In this document: in pieces, positions 45,160 through 54,205 of the stretch | How positions within the stretch are numbered: the first letter of the stretch is position 1 | Layout of the letters: every line of letters starts with the position of its first letter | From: Acinetobacter lwoffii | GTDB lineage: Bacteria > Pseudomonadota > Gammaproteobacteria > Pseudomonadales > Moraxellaceae | Assembly (NCBI RefSeq): GCF_002321025.1 | Contig: NZ_DCLL01000038.1 | Span: forward strand, 1-58,821 | Reading direction: 5' to 3' | Length of the DNA stretch: 58,821 nt | Made by a program: the position numbers and the translations under genes | The notes under the pieces: generated by a model | Told to the model about the DNA's origin: nothing | Databases searched by the model: none | The model's input: the letters and a program-made list of their open reading frames with translations, nothing else

Positions 45160-45261
45160 ATGTCTACACGTACAATGATTCAACGCATGATTGGCAGCAC
45201 ACTCCTGATCTGCGGTGTAATGGTACTTTTATTAGAACATATGTGGATGCCCTATTTTTAA
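45160..45261 (+). CDS. 33-residue single-span membrane peptide downstream of sodA
   Basis: ATG 45160 has a strong GAGGAG 7-12 bases upstream. The product is MSTRTMIQRMIG, then the hydrophobic STLLICGVMVLLLEHMW and MPYF. It lies 19 bases after sodA and just before a terminator, so it is probably co-transcribed under Fur control. Function unknown. Confidence 0.65.
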   Translation: MSTRTMIQRMIGSTLLICGVMVLLLEHMWMPYF

Positions 45262-45273
45262 AGCTTATTTTGC

Positions 45274-45305
45274 TAAAAAAGCCAGTCATTCAGACTGGCT
45301 TTTTA
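45274..45305. terminator. Terminator after sodA and the small peptide
   Basis: GCCAGTC-ATTCA-GACTGGC with A6 before and T5 after; also serves the convergent lipoprotein gene. Confidence 0.88.
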
Positions 45306-45330
45306 TAAGTACATTTAAATGGGCAAAGGT

Positions 45331-45828
45331 TTATTGCATATTGGCAATTGCAGTACCTTTTTGCTTAGGATCGGTATTTCCGAGTGCAGGATGGGCAATG
45401 GCATTCTGACATTGCAGTTTATCCCGCTCATAATCCGCCTGTTTTTGTTGCAGACTATTACCATTTTCCATGGTCGTCCGCGCCCAGATTTCCAGACTGG
45501 TCAAAGCTTTACGACACAGAGCATATTTGCCTTCGGTCACCGAATCGGTCATTTTGACATTAATACGCCAGTCTGTACTCAATTTACGTGCTGGTTGACG
45601 TACCTGTGTTTCCAGCTGATCCACTTCTTTATTATAGACCAGTGGATCCACTTCATTGATCAGTTGCCATGCGGCATTGGCATAAGTCGTCGCATCATTA
45701 GTCAATTTAGGTGCCGGTTTAATTTCTGGCTTATCAGTCGATTGACTGTCATTCCCACACGCTTGTAACAATATTGCCGTGCTTATTAAAGCAGCAATCA
45801 GCATCGCACGTGTCTTGAACATCCACAT
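45331..45828 (-). CDS. Putative lipoprotein
   Basis: 165 residues with a lipoprotein signal peptide: AMLIAALISTAILLQAC, cleaved before Cys24. The mature part begins GNDSQSTDKPEIKPAPKL, and is helical and charged (AAWQLINEVDPLVYNKE). No family I can name. Confidence 0.75.
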   Translation of the reverse strand: MWMFKTRAMLIAALISTAILLQACGNDSQSTDKPEIKPAPKLTNDATTYANAAWQLINEVDPLVYNKEVDQLETQVRQPARKLSTDWRINVKMTDSVTEGKYALCRKALTSLEIWARTTMENGNSLQQKQADYERDKLQCQNAIAHPALGNTDPKQKGTAIANMQ

Positions 45829-45931
45829 ATCAGGCTCGCCAATTTAAACATTTCGGCACTATGCTATTAAATTCACGTAGAATACACAATCTTCATTTGA
45901 CCCATCGTTCAACTCTCCTTCAAGGTGTGTC

Positions 45932-46684
45932 GTGTCTGAACCGAATCAACTCGCTACGCAACCTGCTGGCTTCTGGCAAGGTGCAAAAGATAGCCAAGCG
46001 ATTATCTTCACTTATTTACCGGTGTCGTTTGCTTTTGGTGTGTCAGCTACTCAGTTTGGTTTTACCGCCTGGGAAGCACTGTTCCTGTCCTGTTCGATGT
46101 ATGCAGGTGCCAGCCAGTTCCTGGTAGTTGCGCTCTTAGGTAGTGGAACATCTATCTGGATGACGGCATTAACCGTGATTGCCTTAGACATTCGTCATCT
46201 GCTTTATGGCCCTGCGTTACAAAATCTGATTCAAGACCGGCTGAATTTAAAGAAAACGGCAATCTGGTCTTGGGGTTTGACCGATGAAGTTTTTGCCTCC
46301 GGCATGATCAAGCTCTCGCAACGGCGACAGGAATGGTCAGAATCCTGGATGCTCGGTTTAAGCCTGTTTAGCTGGATGTCCTGGGCACTCGGATCTTTCC
46401 TCGGTGGATTGTTTGCCGATCAGGTCAGCAACCTGCCGCAATTCTTACAGGCTGCGCTGGATTTCTTGTTACCTGCGCTGTTCCTGAGCTTCTTGTTAGC
46501 CGCTTTTGAGAAAAAACATACTTTTGTTGTAGCTGTCACAATTCTGGTGTCTGCGATTGCCTGTTATTTTATCGACCTGTCTGCCGCGATCTTTATCGGT
46601 ATAAGTTCTGGTATTTTCGCAGGCCTGTTCAAGCACTATATTCTGAAACAGCCAGATCCTGAACACGCAGGAGATCAAGCATGA
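45932..46684 (+). CDS. azlC: AzlC-family branched-chain amino acid exporter large subunit
   Basis: 250 residues from GTG 45932. It shows the AzlC hallmark FAFGVSATQFGFTAWEALFLSCSMYAGASQF and ALDIRHLLYGPAL, with about eight membrane spans. Works with AzlD (YgaZ/YgaH type), whose start overlaps by 4 bases. Confidence 0.93.
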   Translation: MSEPNQLATQPAGFWQGAKDSQAIIFTYLPVSFAFGVSATQFGFTAWEALFLSCSMYAGASQFLVVALLGSGTSIWMTALTVIALDIRHLLYGPALQNLIQDRLNLKKTAIWSWGLTDEVFASGMIKLSQRRQEWSESWMLGLSLFSWMSWALGSFLGGLFADQVSNLPQFLQAALDFLLPALFLSFLLAAFEKKHTFVVAVTILVSAIACYFIDLSAAIFIGISSGIFAGLFKHYILKQPDPEHAGDQA

Positions 46685-47028
46685 ATCTAGAGATTATTCT
46701 GGTTGGGATTTTAGTCGGGATTACCAATTTCGCCTCGCGCTTTGGTCCTTTTTTTGTCATTCAGAAATTTCAGCAAGGTTCGCAAAAACGCGGAGCGTTG
46801 TGGCTAAAAATTGCCTTGGGTTCAATTGGCATTGCTGCGATCAGCTCCATGCTGGTGGTTGCTACCCTGCCACCTTTATTAGAAACACCGAATAAAAGTT
46901 TTGCGATGCTGGTTGGCTTTATTGTGCTTACGGTTTTGTACTTTAAGTTTAAACGTATCGTGATGGCGACTCTGACCGCAGCGCTCACCTATGGCCTGGT
47001 TTACACCTATGTTCCAGTACCCTTTTAA
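46681..47028 (+). CDS. azlD: AzlD-family exporter small subunit
   Basis: 115 residues with three or four membrane spans. It has the family-typical FASRFGPFFV near residue 18 and LRPTL-like PPLLETPN. Coupled to azlC through ATGA. Confidence 0.9.
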   Translation: MNLEIILVGILVGITNFASRFGPFFVIQKFQQGSQKRGALWLKIALGSIGIAAISSMLVVATLPPLLETPNKSFAMLVGFIVLTVLYFKFKRIVMATLTAALTYGLVYTYVPVPF

Positions 47029-47055
47029 GCTTTAACTCGTTGATCAATCGAAACA

Positions 47056-47095
47056 AAGACTTATGCTAAACTCATAGTATAGGTCTTTTTTATAT
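47056..47095 (+). terminator. azlCD terminator
   Basis: AGACTTATGCTA pairs with TAGTATAGGTCT (two wobble pairs), followed by a T6 run. Confidence 0.75.
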
Positions 47096-47115
47096 AACAA
47101 TAAAAACAAGGAAGG

Positions 47116-47721
47116 ATGCGCATGTTTGAGGTCAAACAGGTGATTGAAGGCAAAATCTTTATTCATCATCGGCGCGATGAAATGTTAACCGTATTCCATC
47201 GACATGAAGTGCCGGCACAATATTTTGAATGTTTTATCAATGCTCAAAATTTTACCGGACATTTTGTCGAAATACATGCTCAACCAGCAGATCAAGTTCG
47301 GGTGGTTTATATTAAAAAGAATAGCACCCATCAAATTATTGCTATGCTTAATCAGAGCCAATATGTGCTGCATCTTCATCCTTTGACATTGATTTTGGGT
47401 AAATGGAGCTTCATACATCGTATCCTGCCGAATGCTCTAAAAATTTTTGCTGGTTTATTTGCGCTCCTTATTATTCTTTTTTCAGCTACCGCCTTTTCAG
47501 CAGATCAGTTCCAGCTCGTCGCCGTCTTGCGAGACAGCATTCAATTCACAATTTTTGGACTACTGTTATTTTTGCTGTGCTTGGTACTGCCTTTTGTATT
47601 GCCCTATGCCTATTTCCTACATGTTCGTACATTGCGTCTGTTAAAGATGTTGAATATCAATGCTGAACACGTTGCACAAATAGAAAAGCTCAAGTCTCAA
47701 AGCGGGATTTATCTTCTGTAA
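47116..47721 (+). CDS. Two-span membrane protein of unknown function
   Basis: 201 residues; AAGGAAGG lies just before the first ATG. The cytoplasmic-looking N-terminal 100 residues are rich in His and aromatics. Two membrane spans (FAGLFALLIILFSATAF and FTIFGLLLFLLCLVLPFVLPYAYF) and a short tail NINAEHVAQIEKLKSQSG follow. No recognised family. Confidence 0.75.
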   Translation: MRMFEVKQVIEGKIFIHHRRDEMLTVFHRHEVPAQYFECFINAQNFTGHFVEIHAQPADQVRVVYIKKNSTHQIIAMLNQSQYVLHLHPLTLILGKWSFIHRILPNALKIFAGLFALLIILFSATAFSADQFQLVAVLRDSIQFTIFGLLLFLLCLVLPFVLPYAYFLHVRTLRLLKMLNINAEHVAQIEKLKSQSGIYLL

Positions 47722-47890
47722 ACGCAGTCTGACAGCGATGTGAAAATGACAGCGCCTCCTTATTCAAATCCAGAAAAACTTTATAAATAAAACTGTTGGT
47801 CAATATCACAATTTTGTATGAATCTTGGCTTAACTGCCGGCTCAGTTCTGCTATGCTAAAAGTCCATAAAATCAAGCATGGATGATCCAC

Positions 47891-49096
47891 ATGAGCGTGA
47901 CTATTGGTACTCCCCTTCAATCTTCTGCCTATAAAGTTCTATTATTGGGTTCTGGTGAACTGGGCAAGGAAGTGGTGATTTCACTACAACGCCTTGGAGT
48001 CGAAGTTCATGCTGCTGACCGTTATGATCATGCCCCTGCCATGCAGGTTGCGCATTATTCCTATACCTTGAATATGGCAGATGCTGTAGAACTCAAACAA
48101 CTCATCAATCAAATCCAGCCACATTTAATTGTTCCTGAAATTGAAGCGATTGCGACCGAAGTTCTGCTTGAAATAGAAGCCCAGAACATTGCTACAGTCA
48201 TTCCTTCTGCTAAAGCCGTCAATCTGACCATGAACCGTGAAGGTATTCGTCGTCTGGCTGCGGAAGAACTCGGTCTGCCAACTTCAGCTTACCGTTTTGC
48301 CGACAGTTTAGAATCCTTCCGCGCGGCCTGTGACGATGTCGGCTATCCAAACTTTGTGAAACCGGTGATGTCATCTTCAGGCAAAGGTCAGTCTCGTGTT
48401 ACCCGTTTTGATGAAGTCGATGCTGCCTGGGAATATGCGCAAACCGGTGGCCGGGTCAATCAGGGTACTGTGATTGTAGAATCACAAATTGACTTTGATT
48501 TTGAAATTACCTTATTGACTGTTCGTGCAAAAAATCCAGAAACCGGCGAAATCGAAACGTCTTATTGCGACCCGATCGGACATCGTCAGGACTCAGGTGA
48601 TTATGTGGAAAGCTGGCAGCCTCAACCGATGACTCCAGCCGCGCTGGAAGAATCCAAGCGCATTGCCAACAAGGTCACTACAGCACTTGATGGCTGCGGA
48701 ATCTTTGGAGTGGAACTTTTTGTAAAAGGCGAAAAAGTATGGTTTAGTGAGGTTTCCCCACGTCCACACGATACTGGACTGGTGACTTTAGCCTCCCAAT
48801 TTCAAAGTGAATTTGAGCTGCATGCACGTGCTATTTTAGGCTTGCCGGTGAATACTGCACGACATAGTGTGGCTGCCAGTGCGGTAATTTATGCTGGGGT
48901 AGATGATCGCAATCTTTCCTTTTCTGGCCTGAATCTTGCTTTAGCAGACGGCAATACCGATTTGCGCCTGTTTGGCAAACCTGAAGGTTTTAAACGTCGT
49001 CGTATGGGCGTTGCCACAGCACGTGCGGAAAACATTGAACAGGCACGTGAACTGGCCCTCCAGGTCGCCAACCAAGTTAGCGTCAACCAAAACTAA
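47891..49096 (+). CDS. purT: Formate-dependent phosphoribosylglycinamide formyltransferase
   Basis: 401 residues from ATG 47891. GSGELGKEVVISLQRLGVEVHAADRY and VPEIEAIATEVLLEIE match PurT. ATP-grasp signature KPVMSSSGKGQSRV. Makes formyl-GAR from GAR, formate and ATP in purine synthesis. Closely followed by glnD. Confidence 0.96.
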   Translation: MSVTIGTPLQSSAYKVLLLGSGELGKEVVISLQRLGVEVHAADRYDHAPAMQVAHYSYTLNMADAVELKQLINQIQPHLIVPEIEAIATEVLLEIEAQNIATVIPSAKAVNLTMNREGIRRLAAEELGLPTSAYRFADSLESFRAACDDVGYPNFVKPVMSSSGKGQSRVTRFDEVDAAWEYAQTGGRVNQGTVIVESQIDFDFEITLLTVRAKNPETGEIETSYCDPIGHRQDSGDYVESWQPQPMTPAALEESKRIANKVTTALDGCGIFGVELFVKGEKVWFSEVSPRPHDTGLVTLASQFQSEFELHARAILGLPVNTARHSVAASAVIYAGVDDRNLSFSGLNLALADGNTDLRLFGKPEGFKRRRMGVATARAENIEQARELALQVANQVSVNQN

Positions 49097-49122
49097 GCTG
49101 AAATACCAACGGACGACTGTAT

Positions 49123-51795
49123 ATGATCAACACCCATCCACTGCTGAATTACGCTAAAAGCAACCATGACATTAAAGCCATCAATCAATGGCGCAGTGAT
49201 GTCGAAAATCAGCTTCAGGAGAGTTTTGAAAATGGCCAGTCGATTCGGGATATTATTCTGGCGCGTTCCAATCTGATCGATGAAGCCCTGCAGTTTCTCT
49301 GGCAGCATGCCGAACTGGATCAAACCGATTTGGCCCTGTTTGCTGTCGGGGGTTATGGCCGTCGTGAAATGCTGCCTTATTCTGATGTCGATATCATGAT
49401 CTTGTCAGAAGACGAGATTAACCCGGAACAGGAACAACTGATTTCTACATTTATTTCATCGCTTTGGGATGTAGGGAATTTCAAACCCGGTATCAGTGTC
49501 CGCACCATCAATGAATGTGTTAATCAGGCCAGCAGTGATCTGACCGTTGCCACCACCCTGATTGAAGCCCGCCTGATTATTGGCAATGAAAACCTGTGCA
49601 AATGGCCACGTCGCATCGTGTCACGTACCTGGACCGACAAAACCTTTTTTGATGCCAAGATGGATGAGCAGCATAAACGCTATGCTCAGCACAACAATAC
49701 CGAAAGCAATCTGGAACCGGATATTAAAAATGCGCCGGGCGGTATTCGTGACATCAACCAGATTGGATGGATTGCCAAACGGCATTTCCGCGTCAATCGC
49801 ATTTACGATCTGGTGCACCTCGGTTTTATTTCAGAATTTGAACTCGGTGTGCTCGAGGAAGCAGAGAGTTTTCTCTGGGAAATCCGTCATCACCTGCACC
49901 GCCTGACCAAGCGCGATGAAAACCGCTTACTGTTCGATTATCAGCGCGACATTGCAGCCAAATTTGGCTATGTACGTGAAGAGGCGCATCATCCGAACTA
50001 TCCAATTGAACAGTTCATGAAGCGCTATTACCGCAGTGCGCAGCAAGTGTCTACACTGAACGAAATGCTGCTGGCCTATTTTAATGAATCGGTCATTACG
50101 CCACGTTTACCGCAATATGAACGCCAGATCGAAGAAATCAACCAGAACTTTAAACTGGTCGATGGCAAACTGGCTGTGCAACATCATAAGATTTTCTCGG
50201 AAAATCCAAGCGCAATTCTGGAAATTTTCTATCTGCTGGCCAATCGTCCTGAAATCGAAGGCATTCGTGCGCGTACCTTACGCCTGCTGACCTTGGCTGG
50301 AAAACGTATTGATCAGGATTTCCGTGATAATCCGGTGCATCAGGCACTGTTTATGGCGATTATCCGTTCACCGCATCGACTCTATGACACCATGGTTGCC
50401 ATGAAGCGTTATGGTGTGCTTGGAAATTACATCCCGGCCTTTGGACAGATTCTGGGACTGATGCAATATGACCTGTTCCATATCTATACGGTCGATGCAC
50501 ATACCTTATTGCTGCTGCGTAATTTAAACCGCTTTAAAGAACCTGAATTTGCCAAGGAATTTCCGGTGGTCAGTTCAGTGTTTCAGCGTCTGACCCGTCG
50601 TGACATAGTCTATCTGGCAGCAATTTTCCATGATATTGCTAAAGGTCGTGGCGGTGACCACAGTGAACTCGGTGCCAGCGACGCGATTAAATTCTGCCGT
50701 AGCCATGGCTTTACTGAACGCGAAAGTAATCTGGTGGCCTGGCTGATCCAAAATCATCTGATGATGTCGGTGACTGCCCAGAAAAAAGATATTTCCGATC
50801 CGGATGTGGTCAAAGAATTCGCCGAAAAAATGGGTGACATGGAACATCTGGACTATCTGTACACCCTGACAGTCGCCGATATTAACGCCACCAATCCGAA
50901 GCTGTGGAATACCTGGCGCGCTTCGCTGATGCGTCAACTATATACTCAGGCACGTGACGTAATCCGTTCTGGTCTGGGCCGTCCGGTTGATTATCAAATG
51001 CTGATTGAAGATACTAAATTTGCAGCCAGTGAACTTCTGGTTCAGGACTTCTCACTGGATGAGGTAGAAAAAGTCTGGCAGGAACTTGGTGATGACTATT
51101 TCCTCAAAGAAACAGCAGATGAAATTGCCTGGCATACCCGTGCCATTTTACAACACGGCGATAATCCTGCCCCACTGGTGCTGATGCGGGCGCACCGTAA
51201 ATATGCGCAGGATGCGGTACAGATCTTTATTTATACGCAGGATCAACCCAACCTGTTTGCCACCACCGTGGCTATTCTGGATCGTATGAATCTGGATGTA
51301 CAAGACGCACGGATTATTACAGCGACTAAAGCCTTCAGTCTGGATACCTATGTAGTACTGGACCGTTTTGGTACCTTATTGACCGATCCGGAACGCGAAG
51401 CCACAGTGATTGAAGCTCTGAAAGATGCCTTGAGTCATTCTGATGAATATCCGGGCCTGATGCAGCGCCGGATTCCGCGTCAATTACGTCATTTCGATAT
51501 TGAAAATACAGTCGATATTAGTATCAATCCTGCCTTGAATCAAAATATGGTCGAAATCGCTACTCTCGATCATCCCGGTTTACTTGCCAAAATCGGTGGT
51601 TTATTTATGATGCAAGGCCTGGATATCCACTCTGCCAAAATTGCTACACTTGGCGAACGTGCCGAAGACATATTTTTTGTCACCAAAAAAGATGGCAACC
51701 CTATGACACCTGAAGAATCTGCTGAATTTGCAGCTGCACTTAAAACTGCGCTGGATGAAGCCTCTCATCAGGTTTGTAGTCAACACTCACATTAA
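49123..51795 (+). CDS. glnD: PII uridylyltransferase/uridylyl-removing enzyme
   Basis: 890 residues. Nucleotidyltransferase motif GGYGRREMLPYSDVDIMIL at residues 72-90, HD motif FHDIAKGRGGDHSELGA near residue 510, and two C-terminal ACT domains (LFATTVAILDRMNLDVQDA and HPGLLAKIGGLFMMQGLDI). It senses glutamine and controls PII, linking nitrogen status to genes such as those for purine and urea use. Confidence 0.97.
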   Translation: MINTHPLLNYAKSNHDIKAINQWRSDVENQLQESFENGQSIRDIILARSNLIDEALQFLWQHAELDQTDLALFAVGGYGRREMLPYSDVDIMILSEDEINPEQEQLISTFISSLWDVGNFKPGISVRTINECVNQASSDLTVATTLIEARLIIGNENLCKWPRRIVSRTWTDKTFFDAKMDEQHKRYAQHNNTESNLEPDIKNAPGGIRDINQIGWIAKRHFRVNRIYDLVHLGFISEFELGVLEEAESFLWEIRHHLHRLTKRDENRLLFDYQRDIAAKFGYVREEAHHPNYPIEQFMKRYYRSAQQVSTLNEMLLAYFNESVITPRLPQYERQIEEINQNFKLVDGKLAVQHHKIFSENPSAILEIFYLLANRPEIEGIRARTLRLLTLAGKRIDQDFRDNPVHQALFMAIIRSPHRLYDTMVAMKRYGVLGNYIPAFGQILGLMQYDLFHIYTVDAHTLLLLRNLNRFKEPEFAKEFPVVSSVFQRLTRRDIVYLAAIFHDIAKGRGGDHSELGASDAIKFCRSHGFTERESNLVAWLIQNHLMMSVTAQKKDISDPDVVKEFAEKMGDMEHLDYLYTLTVADINATNPKLWNTWRASLMRQLYTQARDVIRSGLGRPVDYQMLIEDTKFAASELLVQDFSLDEVEKVWQELGDDYFLKETADEIAWHTRAILQHGDNPAPLVLMRAHRKYAQDAVQIFIYTQDQPNLFATTVAILDRMNLDVQDARIITATKAFSLDTYVVLDRFGTLLTDPEREATVIEALKDALSHSDEYPGLMQRRIPRQLRHFDIENTVDISINPALNQNMVEIATLDHPGLLAKIGGLFMMQGLDIHSAKIATLGERAEDIFFVTKKDGNPMTPEESAEFAAALKTALDEASHQVCSQHSH

Positions 51796-51812
51796 AACGC
51801 GGTTACTTATTC

Positions 51813-52982
51813 ATGAACTCTAGCTTGTCTCTACTGCATCCTTATCCGTTTGAAAAGTTAAATCAGCTTTTTGCGGATATCCAGCCTGCAAATATGCCTT
51901 TAATTCCCCTGTCGATTGGTGAACCGAAGCATCCTGCACCGGAGTTTGTGAAACAAGCGATTATCGATAACTTTAAACATTTATCGACCTATCCAAACAG
52001 TAAAGGCCTGCCTGAGCTACGCGAAAGTATTGCTCAATGGCTGACGCGCCGTTTTAAGCTAAATAGCATCAGTGCAGACAGCAATATCCTGCCTGTTTCT
52101 GGTACGCGTGAAGCGATTTTCTCGTTTGTACAGGCTTTGGTAAATCGTGAAGAGGCACCTTATGTGGTGATGCCGAATCCGTTTTATCAGATTTATGAAG
52201 GTGCAACACTGCTCGCAGGCGCCAAACCATATTTCATCAACTGTACTGAAGAAAATAACTACCTTGGTGATTTTGATGCTGTTCCGGCAGAAGTCTGGGA
52301 AAAAACGGCACTGTTATTTGTCTGTACTCCGGGCAATCCAACCGGTGCAGTGCTGTCTAAAGAACAGTTTAAAAAACTGATTGCCCTGTCGGATCAATAT
52401 AACTTTGTGATTGCTTCAGACGAATGCTATTCGGAGCTGTGGTTTGATCAGGCACCTGTAGGTTTACTGGAAGTTTGTGCTGAAATCGGCCGGGATGACT
52501 ATAAAAACTGCGTGGTGTTCCATTCACTGTCTAAACGCTCTAACCTTCCGGGTATGCGTTCAGGTTTTGTTGCCGGTGATGCCAGCCTGTTAAAACCTTA
52601 TTTGCAATATCGTACTTACCACGGCGCAGCGATGCCGGTACAACATCAACTGGCTTCAATCGCTGCCTGGGATGATGAAGCGCATGTGGAAGAAAACCGG
52701 GTGCAATACCGTGCCAAGTTTGATTTATTTCAACAGGAACTCGGACATTTATTGCCACTCAAAAAACCGGATGCAGGTTTCTATTACTGGTTAAAAGTTG
52801 ACAATGATGAAGCCTTTGCTAAACGCCTGATGGAAGAAGCACATATTAAAGTACTTCCGGGTCGTTATTTATCCCGCGATACTGAACAGGGTAATCCGGG
52901 TGAAAATCATGTACGTCTGGCACTTGTGGCCGATCTGGCGCAATGTGAAGAAGTCATTCAACGCCTGAAAGCCATCCTCTAA
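51813..52982 (+). CDS. dapC: Succinyldiaminopimelate transaminase
   Basis: 389-residue fold-type I PLP enzyme. PLP lysine in VFHSLSKRSNLPGMRSGF; the RxxxA-type segment NHVRLALV near the C-terminus. Acts in the succinyl branch of lysine/DAP synthesis. The glnD-dapC pair is common in related bacteria. Confidence 0.92.
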   Translation: MNSSLSLLHPYPFEKLNQLFADIQPANMPLIPLSIGEPKHPAPEFVKQAIIDNFKHLSTYPNSKGLPELRESIAQWLTRRFKLNSISADSNILPVSGTREAIFSFVQALVNREEAPYVVMPNPFYQIYEGATLLAGAKPYFINCTEENNYLGDFDAVPAEVWEKTALLFVCTPGNPTGAVLSKEQFKKLIALSDQYNFVIASDECYSELWFDQAPVGLLEVCAEIGRDDYKNCVVFHSLSKRSNLPGMRSGFVAGDASLLKPYLQYRTYHGAAMPVQHQLASIAAWDDEAHVEENRVQYRAKFDLFQQELGHLLPLKKPDAGFYYWLKVDNDEAFAKRLMEEAHIKVLPGRYLSRDTEQGNPGENHVRLALVADLAQCEEVIQRLKAIL

Positions 52983-52996
52983 GTTTTAATCAAAAC

Positions 52997-53028
52997 TAAA
53001 AAACCCACTGGTTTAAAGTGGGTTTTTT
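52997..53028. terminator. dapC terminator
   Basis: AACCCACT / AGTGGGTT hairpin with T6 run. Confidence 0.88.
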
Positions 53029-53084
53029 ACTTGAAATCAGATGAGTTCTATTTTTATCTCATACTGAGAAAATAACACAGAGTC

Positions 53085-53561
53085 TTACAACACTTTTGCA
53101 ATTTCATCCTCAAGATCTTCAGGCTTGGTGGTTGGTGCAAAACGGTTCAATACCTTGCCATCACGGCCAATCAGGAACTTGGTAAAATTCCATTTAATTC
53201 CATTGCCTAAAATACCTTTGGAATTATTGGTTAAATAGCGAAAAATGGCGTGCGCTTCAGGGCCTTTGACATCTACCTTGGAAAACATCGGGAAAGATAC
53301 CCCGTAATTCTTCTGGCAAAATTCACCAATCTGTTCATTGGAACCCGGATCTTGGCCGCCAAACTGGTTACATGGAAATCCCAAAATTTCCAGACCTTGA
53401 TCTTTATATTTTTCGTAAAGTTTTTCTAATCCTGAAAACTGGGGGGTAAAACCACACTTACTCGCTGTATTGACGATCAAAAGTACCTTGCCTTCATAAT
53501 CTGCAAGTGGCTTGCTTTTGCCATCTAACAATTCAGCTTCAAACTGATAAATGTTAGTCAT
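53085..53561 (-). CDS. Glutathione/thioredoxin peroxidase (BtuE-like)
   Basis: 158 residues. NTASKCGFTPQ contains the peroxidatic Cys, FPCNQFGGQDPG the Gln, and IKWNFTKFLIGRDG the Trp-Asn motif. Reduces peroxides. Its start overlaps the msrB end by 4 bases, so the two repair functions are coupled. Confidence 0.94.
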   Translation of the reverse strand: MTNIYQFEAELLDGKSKPLADYEGKVLLIVNTASKCGFTPQFSGLEKLYEKYKDQGLEILGFPCNQFGGQDPGSNEQIGEFCQKNYGVSFPMFSKVDVKGPEAHAIFRYLTNNSKGILGNGIKWNFTKFLIGRDGKVLNRFAPTTKPEDLEDEIAKVL

Positions 53562-53983
53562 GGATAGGTTTCCTCATCATTTTTTTCTTGTGTTTCTAAG
53601 TCCAAAGAAGCCGAGTTGACACAATAACGCAAACCGGTCGGTTCTGGGCCATCCGGGAAAACATGCCCTAAGTGTGCGTCACAATGATGACAAACAATCT
53701 CAGTTCTGACCATTCCGTGTGAAGTATCAGGTAATTCTTCTACCACCGAACTACTGACAGGACGGTAGAAACTTGGCCAGCCACAGCCGCTGTCATACTT
53801 GGTCTCAGAAGAGAACAGTGGCGTGCCGCAGCAACGACATACATAAGTGCCATCTTGCTTGGTATTCCAGTATTTTCCAGTAAATGCCGGCTCGGTTCCC
53901 TTCTCGCGCGTAATGCGAAACTCCTCAGGTGATAACTCTCTTTGCCATTCCCGGTCTGATTTATTGAGTTTTCCCATGATCAC
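53558..53983 (-). CDS. msrB: Peptide-methionine (R)-S-oxide reductase
   Basis: 141 residues, or two fewer from the second ATG. Zinc-binding CRCC and CHHC pairs, YDSGCGWPSFYRPV, DAHLGHVFPDGPEPTG, and the catalytic Cys in RYCVNSASL. Repairs oxidised methionine. Confidence 0.96.
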   Translation of the reverse strand: MIMGKLNKSDREWQRELSPEEFRITREKGTEPAFTGKYWNTKQDGTYVCRCCGTPLFSSETKYDSGCGWPSFYRPVSSSVVEELPDTSHGMVRTEIVCHHCDAHLGHVFPDGPEPTGLRYCVNSASLDLETQEKNDEETYP

Positions 53984-54205
53984 ATACCTTTTTATCTTGC
54001 TATTTAAAATAGGATAATCCTATATTTACGTGATTCATTTTAAAAATTCTAGTCTTTATTCAACATTTTACAAAAGACATATAATGCCCAAAAAAGCAAA
54101 AAGAAAGCAAATATAAAAATAAAAGTAAGCAATTTTTACATTAAATGTTTTTTAGTGAGCAAATTTAATGGTATTCTTAGCTCTAAATTTGCTCAGGATT
54201 AAAAA

